DNA of 64,000 nt, from positions 24,402,147 through 24,466,146 of the forward strand of contig CM053260.1 in the NCBI GenBank assembly GCA_028583405.1, written 5' to 3'. Position 1 is the first letter of the stretch. The number at the start of each line of letters is the position of its first letter. Below the pieces are notes generated by a model. That model saw nothing but the letters and a program-made list of their open reading frames with translations, made no database searches and was not told the origin of the DNA. The stretch is from Pogonophryne albipinna. Lineage: Eukaryota; Chordata; Actinopteri; Perciformes; Artedidraconidae. Position numbers and translations under genes: made by a program. Positions 23,878 through 36,005 of this stretch are shown piece by piece.

Positions 23878-25519
23878 AAACATTTATTCTGTCAGGATTG
23901 GGGAAACTAAACACACAAAACTAAAATCATGACATATTCCTGGAGAAACTGCTGTTTGTGTTCGGGCGGCAGACACCCTATCCGTTTTTAAGAGTGCGCT
24001 TAAGACCTTCCTTTTTGATAAAGCTTATAGTTAGGGCTGATTAGATTCAGCCCCTAGTTTTGCTGCTATAGGCTTAGACTGTCGGGGGACACCTTACTTC
24101 TTCCTTCTGTCTGTCTGTACCTAATTACTCTCATGGTCCAAATAACCCAGCTTCCCCCAAATTTCTTTTTGGAGTCTGTCTACGCCGGGATCCTGAGTCG
24201 TGGCTGATCCTGTTGCTGCGGTCTTGAGTCCTGGATCGCGAGCCCTGGATCCTGAGTCGTGGCTGTGCCTGTTGCTGTGGTCCTGGATGCTGAGTCCTGG
24301 ATCCTCTATCCTGAGTCCTGGATCCTGAGTGCTGGATCTGAGTCCTGGACTTCGAGTCGTGGCTGAACCTGTCTTCCTGCCTGACTCTCATCATATACTT
24401 CCCTGATGGCTCCCACAGGATTGTTGACATCCTCGTGGGTTCATCTTCTTATTATAGACACATGCATTTCCTAACATTCGGTCTATATGCTGTACAATAT
24501 ATTATCTCTTCGATTTACACACGGCATCTATTGCACGTCTGTCCGTCCTGGGAGAGTGATCCCTCCTCTGTTGCTCTCCCTGAGGTCTCTCCCATTTTCC
24601 CTTTAAACTGGGGGGTTTCTTTGGAAGTCTTTCCTTGTACGATGTGAGGGTCAAAGGACAGAGGGTGTCGTATTTTCATACTGATATTCTGTACAGACTG
24701 TGAAGTCCACTGAGACAAATGTAACATTTGTGATATTGGGCTATATAAATAAACATTGATTGATTGATTGAGTTTGGAGTTATGAAAAAAATAAAAGATC
24801 GTTGAGATCATCATCACATTTTTTATTTTAAATCTTTTCCCCCATGTTTTGGTTGTCTGTGTGTTGCAGTTACACTAAATATTAGTTTTCATGATTTGTT
24901 TGCAAACCTGAAATTAGCTTTTTAGAGCCCTATAGGCAAGATATCTCGTCTTGCAATTCTGTTCATGAGGTGCATAGAAAGAAGAAAGAACAGTCTGGAA
25001 GCTGCAAAGGTAACGGAAAAGTGTTTGGTATGAAGGCTGAAGGGCTAATTTAGGGAATGAAGGACAGGTGTGAAGAGAGGGAAAATATCAGGTGATAGTA
25101 AGAAGGCGGAAAAATCTTGAAGGCATCTGATGGAGACTTTTTCAAAGAGATATTTTTATCCGATTTTTACACTTAGTGATTTTATGGAAATTGGTCGGAT
25201 TGAATAGCTTTCTGACCTCACAAAAGACAAGTGTATATGGTCAAAGAAGCATTCAAGATGGACAGAAATTGATTGAAGCAATCTATCTTGATGAAAACAC
25301 ATGAAGCAAGGTGATTTAATTAGGAGTTACCCTTAGAACATTTGCAAAACATGAAGCTTGTACGAGAGAGCGTCTTCACAACATGAACAACATTCCTCAG
25401 CCGCACATTTCAGCCATAACGAGCTAACATAACAGTGTTTTTCTTTATAGGATCAGAGACCCAGAACTCATTGAGAAACATTCCCTCTTGCAATGACATT
25501 TTATAGTGTGCATGAACCT
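23878..25519 (+). repeat. Segmental duplication copy B (partner 19208-21326)
   Basis: Same content and orientation as copy A but without the 477-bp extra block. It contains the LINE 3' end (to about 24771) and the ~750-bp flank. Its right boundary (25519) lies 12 bp before the TTAA target of a piggyBac-like element. Confidence 0.9.
24453..24771 (+). mobile_element. LINE 3' end (in copy B)
   Basis: Uninterrupted form of the UTR: TAGACACATGCATTTCCTAA to GGGCTATATAAATAAACATT plus ATTG repeats. It shows what the copy A arrangement looks like without the extra block. Confidence 0.8.
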
Positions 25520-25535
25520 GACTGAGCCTCATTAA

Positions 25536-26680
25536 CCTGTTAAGCCCGAGAGACCCCGGTTCCGGGGGCCTCCTGCAATATCTTGCAGAAAACAGTGTCT
25601 GAGGGCATGTTCATTTAATACACTATGAATGTTTTATATCCATGTAACGGAAAGAAACTCATCTAACTGATCATTTAAAAAAAAACAATTTTTTAAAACC
25701 CCACAATGCTAACGCTGAGCCTCTGGATTAGCAACGAGCGAAAAATGCTAACATATTACTGCACCGAAATTCACTCACAAAACCTTATTATTTATCTTTG
25801 CTGCACATCTCAACCCATCGTTTCACATCGTGAGGAGACACAGAATCGATGGTTATCCTCATTATCACTCAATCATACGAACTCTCGGAGATAATAACAA
25901 GAACACACATCAAAACATCTGGAGCTAGTTAGCCAAAAACGGCAAAATGGCTCACCTGTGTGGTAGTCTGGTCAAAACTGGTCTTCAATGGCATTAAAAC
26001 GATAAAAAACGATGCTGAAGTTAATCCATAGGTTAATCTAATGTGTCTGTGTCCCTTTGAATGATTTCTGATAATCCATTAGCAATAAATCTGCTTTTCG
26101 GTTTTGAGATGTCAGACCAAGAGACAGCTTCACTCTGGAGCAAAACTGCTTGCGCAAAGACTTTTTAACATAAGTGTGTGCGGGACGATTCCCCTTCGAT
26201 TCTATTGGCTCTAACAGTCAGAAAGAGATGTCACATGTCAAAATCGAACAAGGGGGGCCAGAGATAAGGAAAATCCACCCAAATGGCCCCAGAAGAGGTT
26301 TTTTTTTGCTAAATCTGTCTAAAAAGGACTTGTTTTGCATCAATCTGGATACAGGGTACTTATTATATGTTGTACTTTGGATTCCTAAAGCTTTTAGTCT
26401 ACTAACCCATCATCCAAGGTTAGTTTTCACTATAAGTACAAAATATTTTTTGGACGGACACTATAATTTACAGTTTTTTACCATGTTCAATCTGAATTTT
26501 CTTTAAAATAAAAACATCTATATTGATTCTAACTTGTCTACATCCAACTCACAGGTTTATCATTACTTTGAGAAAAAAGATTATTAATGTAACCCTTTTA
26601 GAAGGGAAGATATGGTCATTTGTTCTGGGAATGTCATTTTCGAGCCTGAGACCTGAAAAACAGGCTTAGGGCTAAACTGG
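25536..26680. mobile_element. piggyBac-like non-autonomous element, 1145 bp, TTAA TSD
   Basis: TTAA at 25532-25535 and 26681-26684 flank termini CCTGTTAAGCCCGAG and (reverse complement of the right end) CCAGTTTAGCCCTAAG. Ends beginning CC at a TTAA target fit piggyBac-type elements. No transposase ORF is present. A second copy lies at 44435-45582. Confidence 0.8.
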
Positions 26681-26684
26681 TTAA

Positions 26685-28771
26685 AGAATAATTATACAGA
26701 AGCGCAGGTTTAAATGTTAAGATAAATACATTAATTAGTAGTGTTTGGCAAAGATGAAGTACTTATGAAGATCATTAGAAATTTGAAAAACTTAATTAAC
26801 ATTCCTATTGCTGCTGCATTATCGAGGAATTTGCAGAATCTTCAAATCAAAAGCTTGCATTCGCTTTGTGCTGCAACACATTTGCAGATCTGCCTGTCAA
26901 GATCATATAAATAATTTTCAATTTAAAAGGCATTATGATGTGACCTCTGCTAATCTTTTACTTGAACTTAACATCAGTCATTATTGGCATACTGCAGGAA
27001 GATGGTATTGATTGAGACTACAAGGTTCACTTTTTTACAATATAAAACAAAAACTAAAAACCCATTATTTATTTTATATTCTTTCCTATAAGTCCCCAAC
27101 AATTGAGTGATATAATTCACCTTTGGGCATTAATATTTTTAATTGCTGTTCCAGTTATTGTAATTCTAGCTTTGCCTTTAATATCGAAAGGTCAACCAAT
27201 TGAGATTATATTTTATATTTGCTTTTGTTAGTGGACCTTGTTAGCGTCTCCACTGGCAGCTGGGAGCAGATCACTTATTTGAAATTCAAGGCGTTATTAG
27301 GACCTTGTACTTTAATATAGCCTCTGACAAGAAGGTAATACATTTGTTTTGCTTTCTTTATCAGTTTGCCAGGATTGCAGGAAAATGACTGGTCCTATGT
27401 CCATGAAACTTGTAAGGGTAAACATGAACATCCAATCCACATCCAAGGAAAATCCAATTAAATGTTGGAGCACATTATTGTCAGTGGAGGTCTGCACTCT
27501 CAAATTCCCCTACTGGTTTACTGTCTTTCAATGTAGGGTCTTTGGAGCTATAATAGGCATATTATTGGAGGTAGGGAATACTTTACAGTTCCTCTAAAAT
27601 GACACATGACTTTTTTTCATCGACCTCTGATTCACCAGTTTGAACTAAATCACCATAGCTTCATTTTAACAAGAACATTTCAGTCTGCTGTTCCACAAAT
27701 TGACCATTGTGCAGCAGATACTCAAATATAGCCTCCGTTTCAAAGGGGAAATGATGGATCCATATGGCTCCCTTGTTCCTCGTGTAGCTGCAGAGTCTAT
27801 CCCAGCAGTGCGCAGCAGTTTGGCTTCCTGTCCGCCGAAGACACGTGAGGCTGTACTGAATCTGACAATTATGTGGGGCAAACTCTTCGGTGTCCCTCGC
27901 CCATGCACGTCTCTGCTCACCATTTAATGGGCAAGATTGAGAATCCCTGCTTGGACGTGCGTCAGGAATCATTTTGGTTTGTTATGAAGACACACAAAAA
28001 ACTAGTTTACAAGATGAAACAATCCATAAGCTGTCCCTAGAAATTAATTGAAACCTTTCTTTTGACTCAGGCTGGTGTTATCTGAAATACTTCATAGAGA
28101 ATTCCAACACAATGACCTTCTACATTGTATAAGCTCTACTGCATTATTTAGACACTGGCCTCATGCTCTGATATGGTGTCTTTGATAAAAGTTGCGTTTT
28201 CTTTTGTTTTGAGCACATCAAGGTAATGCTACTGTCGGTTTTTATTTTTATTTGACTCATCTCCACTTCCTGACAGGCTTTCATTCCTTGGACTGTTAGA
28301 TGACCATCCAGCTGGGATTGGTCCAAAGATGAACCACCACTGGTTGATGAAGGTTTTTCCCTTCTGTTCGACCTTATCGATCTGATAATCCATGAAGTAA
28401 TTGGTCCTAACTATATTAATAAAAACCTCAAGCAATCTTGCTGAATGCCAAAGCATTGATGTGGTGGCTTATGAGTTAACCAATCATATGTTGTGTTTTT
28501 TGTATGGAAATGTTTTTCAGAGCTTCTATAACCATATTTCAGGACAGCGTGAAAGAGTGCTGCTTGTACTCAGCCTTGGATAGAAATGTCCAACAATGTA
28601 GAACAAGCTAAATACATATAATAATTATAATATGTGCAGAATTGTTGCATTCACAGAAATGTGGCGTGCATGTGGGATTTTATTCAGTTGCCATGCCAAC
28701 CACATGCAGTAGTACATATCTCCAGGTTGGTAGCCTACTGTATGTGCCTTTCAAGGTAAATTATGTATGGA
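26685..28771. other. No gene recognised
   Basis: AT-rich DNA. Several open frames of 60-110 codons occur on both strands (for example 27661-27972), but none shows a domain or splice-consistent exon pattern that I recognise. Confidence 0.4.
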
Positions 28772-28995
28772 ATAGTCAGCAGGGCCGGCCCTAGGCGAAC
28801 CAGCCGGTCGCCTAGGGCGCCAGAACTGGATCCCAGAGCTGGGATAAAAAATAAAATAATAAAATTTTCATTCCCAAAGTGCGAGCGAGCAAGAGAGAGA
28901 GAGAGAGGGCGCGCATCGGTACCGCGGATTGTTGTTGGAATGAGGCTGATAACTACAGCTCAGTGAGGTAAAGGACTCTGAGTATTTAGATAGTT

Positions 28996-31098
28996 CACTT
29001 GGGTGCATTCACACCTAATAGTCCGCTTCTCTGGTGCGCACCAGGGGCCTCATTTATAACACCGTGCGTAGGATTCACGTGGGAAGGTTGCTTACGTAGT
29101 AGAAATCAAAAAATAGGTACAGAAATTTTCCGACATTTTCCGATTCACCAAACATTGCGTACCGGCGAGGAAAGTGCGTACATCACTTCCTACGCCGGTT
29201 TCCCTTTATAAATCACAATCGACTCGAAATGCGGTGCAGCTTTTGCGGGCTTCACGTAACGCCCATATTTGCCTATAAATAGTCAAAGAAATGCCCATTC
29301 ATTCATTTTGACTGACTTTATGAAGAAGATCGCAGGAAATGACGACAGAACAGCTAAAAAAGACATCTCACACCGTGTCAGATTTTGGTTATTTTGGGGA
29401 GGTCGAGATAAATCATATTGTTTGGTGGATGCCGTTTGAACCAGAGTAACAGCATGGAGGTCGGATCGTCACCAAAATAAATAAATAAGTGGTCCGAAAA
29501 AGGTTCATGACAAAAAGAATACACATAGCCTTCCTCAGGCAGTGTGTTTGTACCGGGGACAGGAGACCCCTCCTTGATGAGAGACTGTAAGAAATGATCG
29601 GGGAATCCCTCCGGAGTGGAGTCATGACGACTGGATCTGAATTATGTTTTCGTATTTGGTGGTTTGTGTCCCAGCTGTCGATCAGCTGTGCGCAGCGTCT
29701 CCACTGCTGCAACTCTATATCCACCAGTTAAAGGAAATACAACTAATGTGTTGTGTTATATTAGCTGTACAATTGACCACATATGGTGTTCTTAGTTTCC
29801 ATACCTCCTGTGTTTTACGAGCGACTTATCAAGTCTTAGCAAACGGCATAAAACATGATTAAACATGGTAGTATATAAAACCATGCTCGTACAACCTAGA
29901 AATGCAAAACCGCATCATTTATGAGAAAACATTTCATAACATTAACACAACATATTCGAGATGGTTTTAAATAACATATCCGTATTTATTTATTTCTCCA
30001 AGTTATGTTTTTGTGTGCACTGAGGAGTCGCAAACAGGCGTTTGTTTAATCATTTTAAGATCAGCTTTAATCAATGTTTGAAAATGAATTCTTCATATAT
30101 GATAAATGAGAGGTAACATTTTGTTTATGGTATTATTTCCACATATTTCTCTCCATTCTTCCTTCTGCCAACGGTGTCGCAGTTTCTCGTCTCTCCCGTT
30201 TTTGTGCTTAGTGCGTACGCATGGGTTAGAGTTTGCGTGGAGGACCGCACGTTTTCCCGTCAAGTTAGTATTTTATAAATCGCAAACATTGCGTAGAAAC
30301 TGGCGTACGCCATTTTTTGAGCGTATATCCCTTTATAAATGAGGCCCCTGACCATAGATTGTTACATTGTTTCATTTTTCAGAAGGTTCGGTTTGCGTTC
30401 ACACGGGCAAAATTCAAACGGGCTATAAACTTTAAACACAAGTCATGTGCTCGGAAATGCTGTTCAACCATTGGTCAGACATTAAGGGGGTAAAAACGCA
30501 AATCCCGGCAATTTCTACCGGAGCCTCCGCCATGGAGCATCGGCACTTTCGGCAGGTTATTCTCATGCAGCTGTTAATCTGGAGATCAACAGACACTAGT
30601 GGCCCGCGCATATGATTATATAATCAGACAACGTCTGTTAAAAAACATTATAGCACATATAATGAGTGACGTTCTGCAGTAAGGAGGGGCGTTTCACCGA
30701 CGACAGGTGTTCTTACTTTTATGTAGTTGACGGAGCATTTTTACTTTACACAACACTGTTCGACACTTCATTCTGCTTCACTCTTTAACTAAACAACCGC
30801 GGATGTCTTGAAAGACTCTTTCGCTAAAGATTTTTGAGGACATCCGCGTTCTTGTGTCACGTAAATACTACACTTCCTATGTTTTGGTGCGGACTGCGTT
30901 CACACCAGCAATGAACCGCTCCAGAGTTCGCAAGCAAGCGTTCCGAGACCACCTCTTTTAGGCAGACCAGAGACCGGTTGTTTAGTTCACTTCAGAGGTC
31001 TCGGACTGTGTTCACACCGACCCAAATGAACCGCACCAAGCGGCTAAACGCACCAGGGTTCGATTCAACCGGACTATAAAAGGCTGGTGTGAACGCAC
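28996..31098. mobile_element. DNA element B nested in A (GGTGCRTTCACACC termini)
   Basis: The left end GGGTGCATTCACACCTAATA (with AGTCCG) and the reverse complement of the right end TGGTGCGTTCACACCAGCC (with TATAGTCCGG) are imperfect inverted repeats. Further GTTCACAC motifs occur inside (30390, 30900, 31010). The target duplication is not clear. Confidence 0.7.
29042..30350. mobile_element. DNA element C nested in B (CAGGGGCCTCATTTATAA termini)
   Basis: CAGGGGCCTCATTTATAA at 29042 and TTTATAAATGAGGCCCCTG ending at 30350 form a near-perfect terminal inverted repeat. Subterminal GCGTA motifs are repeated. It could be Harbinger-like or another superfamily; no clean target duplication was found. 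The open frame 29413-29724 (minus) has no recognisable domain. Confidence 0.82.
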
Positions 31099-31802
31099 CA
31101 GTTATGTCAGTGGGTCTCAAACGGTTTGGTCACAATTTATGTAAACAAATATTTCCAAGGCACACCTTTATAATTATTGGGATAAATAAAAACAGGTTTG
31201 AAATCATTCCAATGTATAGGCTACTATAGGACAGTAACCAAAAATATCGTTTAAAACTGGAGATATTAAAAAATATGCATGAATAAATAAATGTTAACTA
31301 GGTAAAGCAAGATATGAATGAACAACAAAAAATAAAATACGTTACATTTATTTGTTATTGGCTATGGTAGGTTATTGGTTATGTTCACATACTTATTTGA
31401 TTATTAAAATGTAAACCAATCTTTTTCATATGGGTGTTTTAGAGTTGTACCCCCTAGATCTAGTCTCTAGTAATTCTGCTCAAAGTGCACCAGATTGAAG
31501 CATTTTGCTTTCAAATGTTAAAAAAAACTTTCTGGGGGGGAATACCCCCGGACCCCCCTAGAGGATGTGACGTCCACCCGGCAATTAAAACATGTTACAA
31601 TAGTGAATACATTTGAAACCTACTTAATGTATACAACCAATGTCAATACGCTTCAGTTTTTGTAGTGTATGGGTCTTTCGTAGAGATTTTTCATTTATTC
31701 TTTATATATTCTATTGTGTATTGCTTGGAGGGGAGGGGGGGGGGCACCAAATCATAATCTCGCCTAGGGCACGAAAATGTCTAGGGCCAGCCCTGCTAGT
31801 CA

Positions 31803-32668
31803 GTGCACAGTCCCAAGAGACACGTAATGATGTACCTTATTGTAACTACGCAAGGAATAAAACTTGAAGTGGTTACCTGTTATAAATACCTTGGTATCTG
31901 GCTTGATGATTGTCTCACTTTTAAACTTCATGTCAATAACCTGCTTAAAAAGCTGAGGGTTAGGCTAGGTTTCTTCTACAGGAACAAGTCCTGTTTCTCG
32001 CTTGAGGCCAGGAAAAGGCTAGTCACTGTGACCTTTTTACCTGTGCTGGACTATGGTGATTTGATGTATATGAATGCACCTGCCAATTGCCTGGTCAAGT
32101 TAGATGCTGCGTATCACAGTGCACTGAGATTTGTGACAAACTGTAAAGCATTAACCCATCACTGTACCCTGTATGCAAGGGCTGGTTTGCTTTCACTAAC
32201 TGTACGGAGGCTCAGTCACTGGTACATTTTTATATACAAAGCCATGTTAGAGAAGCTTCCATCTTATATCTGCTCCCTGATCTCACGGAAAATTGTAAGT
32301 GGCTACTGCCTGAGATCGAATGCTGTGGTTTTAATAAATGTGCCAACTGCTAGGACTGTCTTAGGGAAGACAGCTTTTAGATGTGCAGCTCCTCTGTCTT
32401 GGAATAGTCTGCAAATTAAATGAAAACTGAACAATCTGGTGCCACTAAATGTTTTTAAAGCTCGGTTGGATGCTACTCAATCGGAAGCTATTGGTACCTG
32501 TTTATGTGGATAATTATGTAAATGATGCTGTATGATGTCCTTTTGTTGTTCTATTTATGTTTTTATGTTTCATGTGGAACTACTTGAGCAGGTCTCCCTT
32601 GAAAAAGAGATCAATGATCTCAATGGGATTCATCTGTATAAATAAAGGTTTGAAATGAAATGAAACCT
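31803..32668 (+). pseudogene. 5'-truncated non-LTR retrotransposon: reverse-transcriptase C-terminal ORF and 3' tail
   Basis: An open frame from about 31830 to 32423 encodes CYKYLGIWLDDCLTFKLHV, FYRNKSCFSLEARKRL, TFLPVLDYGDLMYMNAPAN, DAAYHSALRFVTNC, and TARTVLGKTAFRCAAPLSWN. This is the thumb/C-terminal region of LINE reverse transcriptases (Nimb/I- or jockey-like by eye). After the stop, a 3' UTR follows with AAAGAGATCAATGATCTCAA and a tail of TGAAA repeats (32646-32668). The catalytic palm domain is missing, so it cannot move by itself. The 3' UTR recurs inverted at 58052-58192. Confidence 0.85.
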
Positions 32669-34640
32669 CTATGCCCGCTACACCCATGAATGCACACATT
32701 TTGTATAATGATGTGAGTCATGACAGTACAATGGGCATGTGTGCAAAACATTGAGATCCACCAGTGATTGTAATTTTAGAAAAGAAACAAACATTAGTCT
32801 TCCCAAGCATTAAATGCATTTTGTTTGACGTTCAAATTGGTTCTACACAAGCACTCGATCACGTGCACTAATGAACCTGTGCTCCACGAGGCACAGGTCA
32901 CATGTTAATCATCAACATGCAGCCCGTATTTCACCAGAGACTCTGCTCACATTTCACCTTTATGTATATGATGCTACCTACCTTGAAAAGTTTGGTTGGT
33001 CTTCTATGCAAATGATGCCTATGAGAGATGATGATCCAGCAGGGGAGACGGGGAATTACCCAGGGATCATAGCCCGAGCACCAGGGTTTGCGCGAGCTGT
33101 AATCAAGTTTCCACCCACATTAATTGAAGGTCTCTTTCCAGAGCTGCCATCCACACTCCTCTGGGAAAAGTCTTCAAATGCAGTGCCCAATATCTCTAGT
33201 TTGTTACCTCCAAAAATAAAATCTCGCTCCATGTGCCTTCCAGGTTTTCGTAATAAACCACACATGCCAGAAAATCAGAATCAATATGCTTCTGCAGCCA
33301 TAGTAGACGATTTATTCAGTTTAGTACATGGATTTGTTGAATACTCGAATTTCAGAGTTCTGCTATTTTTCACTAACTGCTAAGAAGGACGCATGCTGTG
33401 ATCAAGGGACCACAGGATGTTCAGTTATATCAATCAGCAGAAAGAAGTTTAGTAAATTATACGTAAGTCAACCATCATTAGTTCATCCATCACTGTGGAA
33501 TACTTTTTAGAATATTAACTTCTATCCTTGTGTACAGCACAAATTGTTGGATTCGTGATGGCTAAACTGTCTCCAGTAAAGAAAAGAACAACAACACAAG
33601 AGAAGGAGAGAGGTTAAAAGACAGAGTTCTGGATATCAGATAAATCAACAGAAGAAAGCAGACAGGAACTAAGTACTAACGGGAACACGGTATGGACTCT
33701 GCTATTGTTTACAGAAAGAAAATGTGAACAGACTTGGACAAGTTCAGAACAGTATTGAGTACAGTATTGAGCTTTTTTCAAACAGTTTAGTTGTTTATTA
33801 CATTTGCAGAAGAAATTCCACATTCTCAAAGTCTTTGTTCTTGAAACTGGCCATGATCAGAAATCTTAAAGTGGTACTTTCTTTTACAAAATAGTACTGA
33901 AATTCCTCCTATACCTTGACCTCACCTCGCTGGGAAATGAACCCTTCACAGCACAGGAATAGTCCATGTTTAATTTAAAAAGATGGGATGAATGGACCTT
34001 ATATGTGAGTGACAGGTGGGTTCAGTGTGAGACCAATTTTGATGATTAGAAGATTTTCAGTTATGTAGGTAGATACAAAATATAAATCAAGCTCATTTTG
34101 AATTTACCACGGCTTCAGTCTTATTAATATGCCGTGCAGCAGCTCTGGCTTTGAATAAGTCTACAACACTCGACATGTGGTTCAACATCCCCATGCTCTT
34201 CTGGTATTGATCATCTATTTTCTCTCATGCTTTGCCAAGATCAGCATCAATATTGCACTCACTTTAATAAATTACTTAGGATAGGTAATCCAGCCAGTTT
34301 TAAAATGTTTCAAATGGTTAATGGAAGAAGCTTGATCAGTACATGGATTGTGTGTGTGATGGAATGTTTTAATACCTTTTTTAAAACCCTACATGTTATT
34401 TCTAACATCTAAGAGGAGGAGGTAAACACAGCTGAGTGTTGGCCTACACTGTGATACAAGACAGAGTTTGTTAATGTGAAATCCTGATAACCGCCTTGCT
34501 TGTTGTCAAGGCAGCAAACAAGCAACCACTCACTCTACATCTGGACAGCTCCTACTGTGTTCCCACATAAAGCCACGGGCACTACTGAACATTGGCTCGC
34601 TCCAGCTAACAAAGAGCACAAAGCACTAACACAAACAATT
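32669..34640. other. No gene recognised; one 170-codon open frame
   Basis: A plus-strand ATG frame at 32871-33383 (170 aa) has no domain that I recognise and could be chance or a decayed exon. The rest is AT-rich with no clear repeat ends. Confidence 0.35.
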
Positions 34641-34773
34641 AAAATCAACAGGTTGTCCAAGCTGCTAACGGTTGTCCAGGGATGGTTATGGTCTATAACC
34701 ATCCCTGGACAACCGTTATGGTCCATAACCATCCCTGGACAACCGTTAGCAGCTTGGACAACCTGTTGATTTT
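34641..34773. repeat. Long perfect inverted repeat with 51-bp arms
   Basis: Arm 34641-34691 (starting AAAATCAACAGGTTGTCC) is the exact reverse complement of arm 34723-34773. The 31-bp centre (34692-34722) contains a further partial copy of the right arm (ATCCCTGGACAACCGTTATG). The structure is a 133-bp potential cruciform, 80 bp left of the intact hAT insertion. Confidence 0.97.
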
Positions 34774-35047
34774 GGTAGCAAGGATAGGAAAATATATCAG
34801 GATGTCGATAAGGCTTTGTTTCCACACTTTGCAGTTTAAATTGCTTCCCTTGTAGAGATGGGCGAGTCATGATTCATCCGGATCATTAACCCGGATCCTA
34901 GTAATGAGCCGGTCGTGACGAGTCTCCCTCTCGATTAACCCGAGTCCTTTGAGTCCTACACCTGATGTGACGTAAAAATTAAAACTATAAATTGCGTCAC
35001 TCTTTACTCTCTTTATAACGTGTAAAATCACATTACAACGTTGTTGT

Positions 35048-35815
35048 ATCCAGAGATCCAGCAGACTCGTCGCCATGCACGAATCAACAGCAGATTCAGC
35101 CCCTCCTCCGGCTCCCGCGAGAGTCCCGTGAGCCGTGAGTGAGCCGTGAGTCTGCAAATCTCTGAGTCTGCTGCGACTCGTCGAGGGAGCCGTGGGACTC
35201 GCGGGAGCCGTTGGACTCGCGGGAGCCGTGAGTGAGCCGTGAGCCGTGAGTGAGCCGTGAGTCCGCAAATCTCTGAGTCTGCCTGCGACTCGTCGAGGGA
35301 GCCGTGGGACTCGCGGGAGCCGTGGGACTCGCGGGAGCCGTGCGAGCCGGAGGAGGGGCTGAGTCTGCTGTAGATTCGTGCATAGGGACGAGTCTGCTGG
35401 ATCTCTGGATCTGCTGCCTGCTATATGTTACGGCTCTGAGTCCTCGTAGGCTACTGGTCTCTCTCGATCATTGACCTGGATTCACGGATCCCGCGATTTT
35501 TCCGGCTCTAAATTAAGTTTCAGTGTAGACTTCTAACAAAATGGTCATGTTGTGCAACAGTCTCCTGTAATAATAGCTGCATTTCCAATAAGGATCTTAC
35601 TTGGAAACTCGTTTATTTTGAACATGGCACACAAAAAGAAACAAATTATAGAACATTTCAAAACAGTTAGAATATATAAAATGTAATTATACAATTATTA
35701 TTATTAAATGAAAACACAATTGTGCAAAATTATCTTAAGTACAGGAACATATTAAAATAACTATATACATACAATGCAAAACACTTATTTTTTTAAATGC
35801 ACACACAAAAAAATC
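35048..35815. repeat. Left copy of the hAT internal direct repeat, with GAGCCGTGAG array
   Basis: Direct repeat of 38462-39218. It contains a tandem array of GTGAGCCGTGAGTGAGCC-type units and GGGACTCGCGGGAGCCGT units (about 35125-35345). The array is bounded by inverted arms: CAGATTCAGCCCCTCCTCCG on the left and CGGAGGAGGGGCTGAGTCTG on the right. An AT-rich, T-run part follows. In other hATs, transposase-binding sites are repeated short motifs near the ends; that role here is an inference. Confidence 0.9.
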
Positions 35816-36005
35816 AAGCATATCTTTTGCCAACAACAAATGAGAGCACAATGCAAAATGTGCAAATCAGTTGGCATATAGGCTAAGATTTTTTTTTTTT
35901 TTTTTAAATGAACACAATTGTGCAAAATGTGCTTAGTACAGGAACATAATCAAATAACTATATACATAATGTGCATTGTGCAAGTGCATTATTTAAGTGT
36001 GTCAC

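Larger units (their letters stand above)
28780..31795. mobile_element. hAT-type element A, 3.0 kb, outermost of a three-level nest
   Basis: The left end is CAGGGCCGGCCCTAGGC and the right end CTAGGGCCAGCCCTG, an imperfect terminal inverted repeat. The flanks ATAGTCAG (28772-28779) and CTAGTCAG (31796-31803) match at 7 of 8 positions, as an aged hAT target-site duplication. The right subterminal part (31470-31580) carries the dispersed CCTCTAGGGGGGTCC motif in reverse. No transposase ORF was found; much of its length is later insertions. Confidence 0.82.

Noticed and set aside
29413..29724. 103-codon frame inside nested element C as a Harbinger protein
   Set aside because: No transposase or Myb-like motif could be recognised; too short and unsupported.
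31803..32423. A host gene of about 200 aa
   Set aside because: Sequence pattern is a LINE reverse-transcriptase C-terminus followed by a LINE 3' tail that recurs at 58052-58192.
34867..35383. Repetitive Ser/Ala/Pro/Thr open frames (also 38538-38756)
   Set aside because: They arise from the GAGCCGTGAG array inside the hAT; there is no conserved frame between the two copies.
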